From an uncultured Oscillospiraceae bacterium (GTDB lineage Bacteria; Bacillota; Clostridia; Oscillospirales; Oscillospiraceae): 64,000 nt of DNA. The position numbers were made by a program, and so were the translations under genes. Position 1 is the stretch's first letter, and each line of letters starts with the position of its first letter. Shown in pieces: positions 33,607 through 42,123 of this stretch. The stretch lies in NCBI GenBank assembly GCA_934622035.1, contig CAKTVG010000011.1, forward strand, positions 13,430 to 77,429, read 5' to 3'. The notes under the pieces are model-generated. The model saw nothing but the letters and a program-made list of their open reading frames with translations. It did no database searches and was not told where the DNA came from.

Positions 33607-34692
33607 ATGTTCAATATGGAATCCATCGCCAAACGCCGCGATGGCAAGCGCCGCCGCGAATCGAGCTTCGACCGCAGCGGCGGCAACGACGACCGCCGCT
33701 ATATCCGTCCCGGCGAAACCTTCACCGTTGCGGAGCTGGCCGGCGCAGGCTGCATCCGCCACATCTGGATGACCTTCAACAACGAGGGCTTCACGCCGGA
33801 GAAAAACGTCCTGCGCAAGGCCGTCCTGCGCATGTACTGGGACGGCGAGACGGAGCCCTCCGTGCAGGCCCCGCTGGGCGATTTCTTCGGCATGGGCCAC
33901 GCCATGTCCCGGAATTTCGTTTCCGCGCCCCTGCAAATGAGCCCGGAGGACGGCAAGGGCCTGAACTGCTGGTGGCCGATGCCCTATGCCGACGGCGCGA
34001 AAATCACCGTCACAAACGAGTGCAGCACCACGCTGATCCTCTATTACTATGTGGATTACGAAATTCTGCCCTCCATCCCTGAAGACCTGCTGCGCTTCCA
34101 TGCGCAGTGGCGGCGTGAGTGCCCCACCGAGGGCGTTGCGGATCCCGGCGGTGACCGGCACAACGCCTGGTGCTTTGAGGGCGACAACCTTGACGGTGCC
34201 GGAAACTATGTCGTTCTGGAGGCAAAGGGCCGCGGGCACTACTGCGGCTGCAACGTGAACATTCACAATCTGAATCTTTCCAATCTCTGGGACTGGCCGG
34301 GCGAGGGCGACGACATGATCTACATCGACGGCGACGTCGAGCCGACCATCAACGGCACCGGCACGGAAGATTATGTCAACATGGCCTGGTGCCCGACGCA
34401 GGAATACAGCGCTCCCTACCACGGGCTGATCCTCGGCGGCCGCGACAACTGGAAGGGCAAGATCACCTATTACCGCTATCACATCGAGGATCCCATTCTG
34501 TTTGACAAGGAAATCCGCGTCACCATTGAACACGGGCATGCGAACCACCGCAGCGACGACTGGAGCACCACGGCCTACTGGTATCAGACCGAGCCGCATC
34601 TCCCCTTCGCTCCCATTGCGGACGTAAAGCACCGCCTGCCCATTGACGAAGAGCGTCTTTGCCGCGAAGGCAAGATCATATTTGAAGAATAA
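33607..34692 (+). CDS. DUF2961-family glycoside hydrolase (GH172)
   Basis: The product is 361 residues with the DUF2961 pattern: RRESSFDRSGGNDD, AGCIRHIWMTF, RMYWDGETEPSVQAPLGDFFG, the NCWWPMPY segment, and INGTGTEDYVNMAWCP. DUF2961 proteins define GH172, which includes difructose-dianhydride-forming/alpha-D-fructofuranosidase enzymes and exo-D-arabinofuranosidases. No signal peptide, so it acts in the cytoplasm on imported oligosaccharides. A fructofuranose substrate is the main alternative to D-arabinofuranose. GGAG lies upstream; co-transcribed with the importer. Confidence 0.85.
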   Translation: MFNMESIAKRRDGKRRRESSFDRSGGNDDRRYIRPGETFTVAELAGAGCIRHIWMTFNNEGFTPEKNVLRKAVLRMYWDGETEPSVQAPLGDFFGMGHAMSRNFVSAPLQMSPEDGKGLNCWWPMPYADGAKITVTNECSTTLILYYYVDYEILPSIPEDLLRFHAQWRRECPTEGVADPGGDRHNAWCFEGDNLDGAGNYVVLEAKGRGHYCGCNVNIHNLNLSNLWDWPGEGDDMIYIDGDVEPTINGTGTEDYVNMAWCPTQEYSAPYHGLILGGRDNWKGKITYYRYHIEDPILFDKEIRVTIEHGHANHRSDDWSTTAYWYQTEPHLPFAPIADVKHRLPIDEERLCREGKIIFEE

Positions 34693-34705
34693 GGAGGCAA
34701 TTCCC

Positions 34706-36613
34706 ATGAAAACAACGCGTTCCATTTCGGTTTTTCTTCTTGCCGCACTGCTTCTCGTAAGTCTCCTCGCACCCGGCATCCCGACCGCAAAAGCCCTGAC
34801 GGAAAAGGTCTATGGGCCGAATCTCGTCGCAAACGGCGGCTCCATGGACAACATTCTCGCAGAAAGCGAGACTGAGCGCACCTTGAACATCGACTGGGCG
34901 CAGTCCTACCCCGTGGCCACCTTCGGCGGCGCGGGCGCAGACTCCCCCGCAAAGGTGCGCAGCGTGGACGGCAACAACGTCCTCGTGCTCGAGTACTCCA
35001 CCGGCGGCTTTGCCAGCTTCTTTGCCGATCTCTACGCCGAGGGCGAAAAGCTGCCCGTGGGCCGGTACGAGCTGAGCATGGACCTGCTCCCCGCAGGGAC
35101 GGCCTTTGCCACCGACAACGTCGGCTTCAATCTCGTTGGACAGTATTCCGACATTCGCATCTATGACGGCGGCTGGAAGAACTGCACCGAAAAGGACGGC
35201 GGCTGGCTGCACTACGCCGCAGAGTTCGACATCAACGCCGACAGCGTGGACTCCATTCAGCTGTGGTTCAACACCATGAGCGCCGCCCCTGCCGCGAGCG
35301 CCCTCTATCTTGACAACCTCTGCATCCGCACCGTGACGGAGGAGGAAATCGAAGAACCCGCCGACCCCATTCCCGTCCCCGCTGCCCCGAACGCCAAAGA
35401 AAACCTGGTTGGCGGCAACGGCACACTGGAAGGCATCCTCGCCGAGGGCGAAACGGAGCGCACCCTGAACATTGACTGGAACGTCAGCTATCCTGTAGCC
35501 ACCTTCGGCGGCCCGGAGGGCGACTCTCCCGCCAAGCTGCGCAATCTCGGGGACAACACCGTCCTCGTGCTGGAACACACCACCGGCGCCTTCGCCAGCT
35601 ACTTTGCCGACCTCTATGCAGAGGGCGAAAAGCTCCCCGCGGGCAAGTATGAGCTGAGCATGGACCTGCGCTCCATGGGCGGCGCCTTTGCCACAGACAA
35701 CATCGGCTTCAACCTCGTCGGGCAGTATTCCGACATCCGCATCTATGACGGCGGCTGGAAGGACTGCACCGAGCTGGAAAACGGCTGGCTGCACTATGCC
35801 AAGACCTTTGAAATCGCAGAAAACAGCGTCGATTCCATCCAGATGTGGTTCAACACCATGGGCGCAGACCCCACGCAGGCCGCGCTCTACATCGACAATC
35901 TCTGTCTGCGTGCACTGAAGGACGAAACGCCCGAACAGCCGTCGGAGCCGGAGCAGCCCGAAAAGCCTACGGTCAACGGGCCGAACCTTGTGCATGCCAA
36001 CGGCAGCTTTGACGGCATTCTGTCCGCAGGTGAGACAGAACGCACCCTGAACGCCGACTGGAACGTCAGCTATCCCGCAGCCACCTTCGGCGGCAGCATC
36101 AACGGCGACTCCCCCGCAAAGATCCGCAATGTGGACGGCAACAACGTCCTCGTTCTGGAACACTCCACCGGCAATTTTGCCAGCTTCTTCGCCGATCTCT
36201 ACGCAGACGGTACGACCCTGCCCGAGGGCAACTACGAGCTGCGCATGGATCTCAAGCCCATCGGCACGAGCTTCCGCACCGACAACATTGGCTTCAACCT
36301 CTACAACCAGTATCAGGACATCCGCATCTACGACAACGGCTGGCGCTGCACGAAGGGCGAGGACGGCTGGTACCACTATTCCCGCGTTTTCTCCATCCAG
36401 GGCGGCACGGTGGACTCCATCCAGATGTGGTTCAACACCATGGGCCTCTCCCCCGAGGAATGCGCGCTCTACATTGACAACCTTTACTTTGCCCGCACCG
36501 ATGCGCCCGCGACCGGCGACGGCGCACATGCAGGCGTCTTCCTGTGCCTTGCCGCCGCGTCCGTCATGGGGCTTTGCGCCTGTACTTTCATTCTGAAAAA
36601 GAAGGAGAACTGA
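34706..36613 (+). CDS. Cell-surface protein with three copies of an unassigned ~165-residue beta module
   Basis: A 635-residue protein. The ATG at 34706 has AAGGAGG upstream and gives a clear signal peptide (cleavage near AKA, ~residue 31). Three modules (~35-210, ~230-410, ~425-600) each contain ETERTLN, DW..SYP.ATFGG, SPAK.R, ASFFADLYA or similar, YELSMDL, DIRIYD.GW, SIQ.WFNTM and LY.DNL. The pattern resembles carbohydrate-binding jelly rolls. The C-terminus has APATGD, a hydrophobic helix and a KKKEN tail, i.e. a variant sortase signal. Probably a wall-anchored binding protein for the polymer whose oligosaccharides the importer takes up. No catalytic motif was recognised. Confidence 0.75.
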   Translation: MKTTRSISVFLLAALLLVSLLAPGIPTAKALTEKVYGPNLVANGGSMDNILAESETERTLNIDWAQSYPVATFGGAGADSPAKVRSVDGNNVLVLEYSTGGFASFFADLYAEGEKLPVGRYELSMDLLPAGTAFATDNVGFNLVGQYSDIRIYDGGWKNCTEKDGGWLHYAAEFDINADSVDSIQLWFNTMSAAPAASALYLDNLCIRTVTEEEIEEPADPIPVPAAPNAKENLVGGNGTLEGILAEGETERTLNIDWNVSYPVATFGGPEGDSPAKLRNLGDNTVLVLEHTTGAFASYFADLYAEGEKLPAGKYELSMDLRSMGGAFATDNIGFNLVGQYSDIRIYDGGWKDCTELENGWLHYAKTFEIAENSVDSIQMWFNTMGADPTQAALYIDNLCLRALKDETPEQPSEPEQPEKPTVNGPNLVHANGSFDGILSAGETERTLNADWNVSYPAATFGGSINGDSPAKIRNVDGNNVLVLEHSTGNFASFFADLYADGTTLPEGNYELRMDLKPIGTSFRTDNIGFNLYNQYQDIRIYDNGWRCTKGEDGWYHYSRVFSIQGGTVDSIQMWFNTMGLSPEECALYIDNLYFARTDAPATGDGAHAGVFLCLAAASVMGLCACTFILKKKEN

Positions 36614-36614
36614 A

Positions 36615-38471
36615 ATGAAGAAAGCACTGTCTGTTTTTCTGATTCTCGCACTGATCTGCACCCTCCTCTCCTCCGCCGTCTTTGCTGCGGAGGAAGGCGA
36701 AAACCTCGTTTTTAACGGCGGCAGCCTGGACGGCATCCTTTCCGGCTCCGAAACGGAGCGGACGCTCAACGGCGACTGGACGCAGTCCTATCCCGTGGCC
36801 ACCTTCGGCGGCAACATCAACGGCGACTCTCCCGCCAAGGTCCGCAGCGTGGACGGCAACGCCGTTCTGGTGCTGGAATACTCCGGCGGCGCGTTCGCCA
36901 GCTTCTTCGCCGACCTCTATGCCGACGACCAGTGGCTTCCGGAGGGACGCTATGAGCTGAGTATGGACCTCAAGCCCGTCGGCACGAGCTTCCGCACGGA
37001 TAACATCGGCTTCAATCTCTACAACCAGTATCAGGACATCCGCATCTATGACGGCGGCTGGAAGGACTGCACCGAGCAGGCCGACGGCTGGTACCATTAC
37101 TCCCGCGTTTTTGAGCTGAACAAGAACAGTGTTGACTCCATCCAGATGTGGTTCAACACCATGAGCGCCGATCCCGCCGAGAGCGCTCTGTACATCGACA
37201 ACCTCAGCTTCCGTCCCGCCGCCGAGGAAGCACCCGTCACGGAGGCCCTGACGGCACGTTACGTCGTCGGCTCCGGCGAGGCAATCACCGTCTCCGTCCC
37301 CGGCGCACCCGGCGAGCTGACCGTGACCGAAAAGGGCGGCTACGTCCTTGAGGCAGGTACGGACTACACCTACGAGTCGGGCACCCTGACCATCGCCAAC
37401 GCCTATGCCGACGGTCTTTCCTCCGGCGAAAACGCGCTGACCCTGAACACCGGCAGCGCAGAGCTGACGCTTCTTCTCACCATTGCGCAGGCGCGTCCCG
37501 CCCTGCCGCAGAGCAAGGACGGCTTCCTGATGCAGGAGACGCTGGTCGGCGGCGACTTTGAGATATTTGACGAGGGAACGACCTTCGGCCTCGATCAGGC
37601 AGAAGGCTCCTGGGGCTCCAACACCGCCTATGACGACCCCGGCGTCATCGTGACGAAGGACGGCAGCAAGGTGCTTCAGCTCCGCCGCGCGGAAAAGCAG
37701 TCCTATTCCTCTGCGTTTGTCTTCGTCTCCCCGACGATTCAGGCGGGCAATGTCGTCACCTTCTCCTTTGACTATCTGCTCGACGTGAAGGACCGCACCG
37801 TCTATCAGGGCGCGGACATCAACTCCGCCTTCGTCTCCGCCTCCAACATGGACATGCTGCGCATCGCGCTGGACGACACCCGTCCCGCCGAAACCGCAGG
37901 CGACGGCGACTATCAGTGGGACGTGAGCTACACCGAGCTGGAAAACGGCTGGGTGCACGTGGAGGTTCCCTTTGTCGCGAACACCGCCTTCCTCTCCTAT
38001 AATTCCATCCGCTTCCTGCTGCCCACCGACCAGGCTGCCGAGGGCGACACGCTCTACATCGACAACGTCAGCCTCATGCTCTGGGCACAGGCGCAGGCCC
38101 CGGAGGCGGCCGCCGGCATGGCGCTCTCCTTCGACCGCACGCAGCCCGCGGATGTCTATGCGCTGATCAATCTGCATGCGCTCGATCCCATTTCCATTAC
38201 CTGCAACGGCATGGATGTGAATGCAGAAAACTGGTCTGTCAACGCGTCCAAGGATACCATCACGCTGAAGCAGGAATACCTCTCCACGCTGGAAAACGGC
38301 ACGCAGACCTTCACCGTCACGACCGAGGGCGGCTCCTGCGACTTCTCCGTGGAGATCACCGGCGAAACGGAACGCCCCTTCCCGGTCTGGCTGATTGTCC
38401 TGCTGGCGGTCGTCGCTGTTGGCGTGATTGCCGCCGTCTGCATCCTTGCACGGAAGAAGGGCAAGAAATGA
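36615..38471 (+). CDS. Membrane-anchored surface protein with the same module plus X2-like domains
   Basis: A 618-residue protein starting one base after the preceding stop, with GGAG overlapping that gene's end. The signal peptide ends near VFA (~residue 24). Residues ~30-200 are a fourth copy of the neighbour's module. About 205-290 (GSGEAITVSV...YTYESGTLTI) and ~540-595 (DPISITCNGMD...ITLKQEYLSTL) look like X2-type Ig-like modules. Residues ~305-500 are a further jelly-roll-like domain (SFDYLL, TLYIDNVSLM). A C-terminal membrane helix (LIVLLAVVAVGVIAAVC) and a KKGKK tail anchor it. Glycan binding at the surface is inferred. Confidence 0.72.
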   Translation: MKKALSVFLILALICTLLSSAVFAAEEGENLVFNGGSLDGILSGSETERTLNGDWTQSYPVATFGGNINGDSPAKVRSVDGNAVLVLEYSGGAFASFFADLYADDQWLPEGRYELSMDLKPVGTSFRTDNIGFNLYNQYQDIRIYDGGWKDCTEQADGWYHYSRVFELNKNSVDSIQMWFNTMSADPAESALYIDNLSFRPAAEEAPVTEALTARYVVGSGEAITVSVPGAPGELTVTEKGGYVLEAGTDYTYESGTLTIANAYADGLSSGENALTLNTGSAELTLLLTIAQARPALPQSKDGFLMQETLVGGDFEIFDEGTTFGLDQAEGSWGSNTAYDDPGVIVTKDGSKVLQLRRAEKQSYSSAFVFVSPTIQAGNVVTFSFDYLLDVKDRTVYQGADINSAFVSASNMDMLRIALDDTRPAETAGDGDYQWDVSYTELENGWVHVEVPFVANTAFLSYNSIRFLLPTDQAAEGDTLYIDNVSLMLWAQAQAPEAAAGMALSFDRTQPADVYALINLHALDPISITCNGMDVNAENWSVNASKDTITLKQEYLSTLENGTQTFTVTTEGGSCDFSVEITGETERPFPVWLIVLLAVVAVGVIAAVCILARKKGKK

Positions 38472-39688
38472 AGCATTTTCTCGTCTGCATTGCAATGCTT
38501 CTTTCTCTGACGCTTCTCGCAGGCTGTGCAGCTGCTCCGGCTCCGGAGGCCTCTCAGGAGCCGAGCCGGGCGAGCAGCTCCATTCCGGAGGACGCCTTCC
38601 CTTCCCGCTCCGGTGAGCTGCTGTACGTCCGCAAGGTCGCGCAGCTCACCGGCGAGGCCGGTACGCGCAACACCCTCGAGGCCTTTGACGTCTACGGCAC
38701 GGATCTCGGCATCCCCTATTATGACGGTGAACTCCTGACCTTCCTCTTCGGCGACACCTACGCCGCCGCCAACTTCTCCGGCAACTGGCGCAGCAACGTC
38801 GCGCTCTACACCACGCAGCAGGACTACTCCCAGGGCATCGTCTTTGACGGCGCGCTGACCGGAAACGGCCCTGCGGAATCCGGCGTCGCCGTGCAGCTCA
38901 CGCCGGGTGCAAGCGCCATCTTCCCGCTTCTTCAGGCAGGCGCCGAAAAAACGCCCCTGACGCACACCTGCATCCCAACCGGCGCGGTGGTGCTCGACGG
39001 GACGACCTATGTATTCTACATGGAGATCGACCGCAACGCCTTCCCCGCCGGAGGCGGCTGGGGCGTGTATTCCTGCCGCGTCATCAAGTCGACCGACCAC
39101 GGCGCAAGCTGGACACAGGTGCCCGGTCTTGTCTGGCAGGCAAAGGACGCCAGCGAAAACGAGGGCGACGCGCCGCATTTCGCCCAGATCTATCCCATGC
39201 TGGCAGACGGCTATGTCTACCTCTACGGCTTGAGCGGCGGACGCTCCGGTGGCGCAAAGCTCGGACGCGTCCCCGCGGCGCAGATCGAGGACTTTGAATT
39301 CTACGAATACTTCACCGGCCGCGACGAAAACGGCGCGGCGCTCTGGAAGCAGGGCACAAACGGCCTTCGCTACACGAAAAACCGCGAAAGCGCCTATGTC
39401 ATCGCCCCCGCCTGCGGCGAGATGTGCGTAAGCTACAACGAGTATCTCGGCAAATATCTGGCGACCTATCAGTCCGGCTCCCAGCTTGTCTACCGGACGG
39501 CGGACACGCCGGAGGGCCCTTTCTCCTCCCCGGAGGTCATCCTCAGCACAAACGAGGATATGCCCGGCGGCTATGGCGCCTTCACCTGCCCGCAGCTCTC
39601 CGACCAGGGCGGCAAGCGCATCTGGCTGATCGTCTCGCAGTGGACGCCGGTCTACAACGTCTCTCAGGTCGAGGTCGTTTTCCGCTGA
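38468..39688 (+). CDS. DUF4185-family lipoprotein (GH183-type, candidate endo-D-arabinanase)
   Basis: The product is 406 residues. The lipoprotein signal ends at LLAGC (Cys ~19), followed by a Ser/Pro-rich tether. The rest matches DUF4185, a five-bladed-propeller-like family: FLFGDTYA, WRSNVALYTT, HTCIPTGAVVLDGTTYVFYM, STDHGASWTQVPGLVW, YVYLYGLSGGRSGGAKLGRV, SYNEYLGKYLATYQSGSQLV. DUF4185 is the founding domain of GH183 endo-D-arabinanases. It would cut polymer at the cell surface before import. It overlaps the preceding gene by 4 bases. Catalytic residues were not assigned. Confidence 0.8.
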   Translation: MKHFLVCIAMLLSLTLLAGCAAAPAPEASQEPSRASSSIPEDAFPSRSGELLYVRKVAQLTGEAGTRNTLEAFDVYGTDLGIPYYDGELLTFLFGDTYAAANFSGNWRSNVALYTTQQDYSQGIVFDGALTGNGPAESGVAVQLTPGASAIFPLLQAGAEKTPLTHTCIPTGAVVLDGTTYVFYMEIDRNAFPAGGGWGVYSCRVIKSTDHGASWTQVPGLVWQAKDASENEGDAPHFAQIYPMLADGYVYLYGLSGGRSGGAKLGRVPAAQIEDFEFYEYFTGRDENGAALWKQGTNGLRYTKNRESAYVIAPACGEMCVSYNEYLGKYLATYQSGSQLVYRTADTPEGPFSSPEVILSTNEDMPGGYGAFTCPQLSDQGGKRIWLIVSQWTPVYNVSQVEVVFR

Positions 39689-39701
39689 ACAACGGCAGCG
39701 C

Positions 39702-39740
39702 AAGCTGGCTCCGAAAGAATTTCGGAGCCAGCTTTTCCTT
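39702..39740 (+). terminator. Intrinsic terminator of the glycan-use operon
   Basis: A perfect 15-bp stem AAGCTGGCTCCGAAA with its complement, loop GAA, then TTTTCCTT. Confidence 0.9.
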
Positions 39741-39767
39741 GACTTTTTGGCATTCTTTGGGTATGAT
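39739..39767 (+). promoter_or_regulatory. Sigma-A promoter of the LacI-family gene
   Basis: TTGACT (39739-39744), 17-bp spacer, TATGAT (39762-39767). No copy of the 30423-30442 palindrome is present, so strong autoregulation through that site is not indicated. Confidence 0.75.
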
Positions 39768-39809
39768 TTAACTTGAAAATCCAGTGAATCCAGAAACGGG
39801 CGAGGCAGT

Positions 39810-40805
39810 ATGAGTATTTACAAAATTGCACAGATCACGGGCTATTCCCCCTCCGTTGTGGCGCGGGCGCTGAGCAATTCCGGGTATTGCAACGAGGAAA
39901 AGCGCAGGCGCGTGCTGGAGGTCGCCCGGCAGATCAACTATCAGCCGAATCAGGCTGCGCGCTCCCTGCGCTCGAATAAAACAAAGCAGATTCTGTTCTG
40001 TATTCCGGATATCTGCAACCCCTTCTATTTTGAAATGATCGACGGCGTGCTGCATGTTCTGGAGGAGCATGGATACTACGCCATGCTCTACCCCTCCAAA
40101 AAATCGCTGGAACGGGAAATCCAGATGATCGAGCGCTTCAAATCGCATTTCTACGACGGGATCATCTTCGTCTCCTTCGACTTCTGCGAGGAAAACATCT
40201 CCGCCCTGCGGCGCGCGAAGGTGCCCGCCGTTTTAACCAACCACTATCCCGGCCAGCGGCCGAACGACAACTTTGACTACGTCTTTTCCGATCATACGCT
40301 TGGCATGCAGCTCGCTGCGGAGCATCTTCTGCAAAAGGGCTGCCGGAACATTCTTCTGCTCTCCGGCGACATCCGCAAGCAGACCAGCCACGAGCGCTAT
40401 GAGGGCTTTCTGCGGGCCATGCAGGCCGCAGGGCTCACGCCGCAGCCGGAGTATCTGCTCAACGGAGAATACTCCGCAGAAGCGTCTTACCGGGTCTTTG
40501 CGCAGTTTATGGAAAGCGGCCGGCCCGTCGATGGCATCATCGCCTCGAACGACCTTTCCGCCGTCGGCATTCTGCGCTATTGCCGGGAGCACGGAATTCA
40601 GATTCCGCAGGAGGTACGCATCGTTTCCTTTGACAACACGGACTACGCCAAGACGGCGCTGCCGCCCCTGACCTCCATCGATCTGAAGCAGTACGACATC
40701 GGCGTCGCAGCCGCCGAGCTGCTGCTCGAACGCCTTGAGGGCGGGCGCACCGCGCCGAGCAACCGCTTTCTCTCTCCCATTCTTATCGTGCGCAGTTCGA
40801 CCTGA
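39810..40805 (+). CDS. LacI-family transcriptional regulator
   Basis: A 331-residue protein. The N-terminal HTH (SIYKIAQITGYSPSVVARAL) and hinge region (NYQPNQAARSLRSNKTKQI) are typical LacI. The C-terminal ~60-331 is a periplasmic-binding-protein-like sugar-sensing domain (DGIIFVSFDF, VFSDHTLGMQLAAEHLL, DGIIASNDLSAVGIL, SFDNTDYAKTALPPLTSI). It follows the glycan-use operon on the same strand, behind its own promoter and terminator, and the palindrome at 30423-30442 is the predicted operator. GGCGAGG lies upstream. The effector is presumably the imported sugar. Confidence 0.9.
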   Translation: MSIYKIAQITGYSPSVVARALSNSGYCNEEKRRRVLEVARQINYQPNQAARSLRSNKTKQILFCIPDICNPFYFEMIDGVLHVLEEHGYYAMLYPSKKSLEREIQMIERFKSHFYDGIIFVSFDFCEENISALRRAKVPAVLTNHYPGQRPNDNFDYVFSDHTLGMQLAAEHLLQKGCRNILLLSGDIRKQTSHERYEGFLRAMQAAGLTPQPEYLLNGEYSAEASYRVFAQFMESGRPVDGIIASNDLSAVGILRYCREHGIQIPQEVRIVSFDNTDYAKTALPPLTSIDLKQYDIGVAAAELLLERLEGGRTAPSNRFLSPILIVRSST

Positions 40806-40821
40806 AACACCCCGAAATCTC

Positions 40822-40870
40822 AAAACGGCGCGAGGATGCTCAAAAACGGAGCTTTCTCGCGCCGTTTTTT
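40822..40870 (+). terminator. Intrinsic terminator after lacI-type gene
   Basis: A 13-bp stem AAAACGGCGCGAG / CTCGCGCCGTTTT with a long apical loop, then TTTTTT. Confidence 0.88.
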
Positions 40871-40910
40871 GTTTTATCTGCAAAAAGTTCGGTTTTTCTC
40901 AAAAAATACA

Positions 40911-40946
40911 TTGACATCCGAGGATATACCCTATATATTTTAGGGT
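40911..40946 (+). promoter_or_regulatory. potABCD promoter with palindrome over the -10
   Basis: TTGACA (40911-40916), 17-bp spacer, TATATT (40934-40939). An inverted repeat ACCCTA-N7-TAGGGT (40928-40946) spans the -10, a good position for a repressor. Confidence 0.75.
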
Positions 40947-40998
40947 AGCGCTTTGCGTATCCGCGGGGTGCAAAATTTTATGAAATGGGGGAGGATAA

Positions 40999-42123
40999 AT
41001 GTCCCAAGAGCTGATCCGTTTGACCAATCTCGTGATGGAGTTTGACGGCGAGCGTATCCTCGACTCGATCAACCTTTACATCAACGACCGAGAGTTTCTC
41101 ACCTTGCTGGGCCCCAGCGGCTGCGGCAAGACTACCACACTTCGTGTCATCGGAGGCTTCCTGACGCCGACATCCGGCGATGTTCTGTTCGACGGCAAGC
41201 GTATCAATGAGGTGCCTGCCTACCAACGAAAAATCAACACGGTCTTCCAGCGTTACGCCCTGTTCCCGCATCTCGATGTTTATGACAACATCGCCTTCGG
41301 CCTGCGCATTGCAAAGCTGCCAGAGGAGGAGATTGACGAACGCGTTACCGAAATGCTGGAGATTGTCTCACTGAAGGGGTTTGAAAACCGTAAGGTTACC
41401 TCCCTCTCCGGCGGCCAGCAGCAGCGGGTGGCCATTGCCCGCGCACTGGTCAATCGGCCGAAGGTCCTGCTACTCGACGAGCCGCTGGGCGCACTCGATC
41501 TGCGTCTGCGCAAGGATATGCAGAACGAGCTGAAGCGCATCCAGCAGGCCATGGGCATCACATTTATCTATGTGACCCACGATCAGGAGGAAGCTCTGAC
41601 CATGTCCGACACCATCGTCGTCATGGACAAGGGCAAAATCCAGCAGATCGGCCGGCCGGAGGATATATACAACGAGCCGAAGAATGCCTTCGTGGCGGAT
41701 TTCATCGGCGAATCCAACATTCTCGACGGCATTATGGTCGAGGATTATCTGGTCAAGTTCTTTGGCCGGAATTTCAAGTGCGTCGATAAGGGCTTTGAGA
41801 AGAACGAGCCGGTGGACGTGGTCATCCGTCCCGAGGACATCGATATCGTCCCGGCGGACGTGGGCGACCTCTGCGGCACCGTCACCTCCGTCACCTTCAA
41901 GGGCGTGCATTACGACACCATCGTCGATTTCAAGGGCTTTAAGTGGCTCATCCAGACGACGGATTTCTGCCCCGAAGGCTCCTACATCGGCATCCGCCTG
42001 AATCCCGAGGACATCCATATCATGCACAAGAGCGAGTACTCCGGTATGTTCGGCGACTACAGCTCCTATTCCGCGGAATATGACGAGATCGCGGACGCGG
42101 AGGGTACGGAAGATGAAGAGTAG
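40999..42123 (+). CDS. potA: Spermidine/putrescine ABC importer ATPase PotA
   Basis: The product is 374 residues. Walker A GPSGCGKTTTLR (~38-49), signature LSGGQQQR, Walker B KVLLLDEP and the switch His (VTHDQEEAL) are intact. The C-terminal TOBE regulatory domain (~240-350: VVIRPEDIDIV) is that of the PotA/FbpC class. It powers import of polyamines, with PotB, PotC and PotD encoded next. The usual PotR-type regulator gene at the head of such operons is not present. Start supported by GGGGAGG upstream. Confidence 0.93.
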   Translation: MSQELIRLTNLVMEFDGERILDSINLYINDREFLTLLGPSGCGKTTTLRVIGGFLTPTSGDVLFDGKRINEVPAYQRKINTVFQRYALFPHLDVYDNIAFGLRIAKLPEEEIDERVTEMLEIVSLKGFENRKVTSLSGGQQQRVAIARALVNRPKVLLLDEPLGALDLRLRKDMQNELKRIQQAMGITFIYVTHDQEEALTMSDTIVVMDKGKIQQIGRPEDIYNEPKNAFVADFIGESNILDGIMVEDYLVKFFGRNFKCVDKGFEKNEPVDVVIRPEDIDIVPADVGDLCGTVTSVTFKGVHYDTIVDFKGFKWLIQTTDFCPEGSYIGIRLNPEDIHIMHKSEYSGMFGDYSSYSAEYDEIADAEGTEDEE

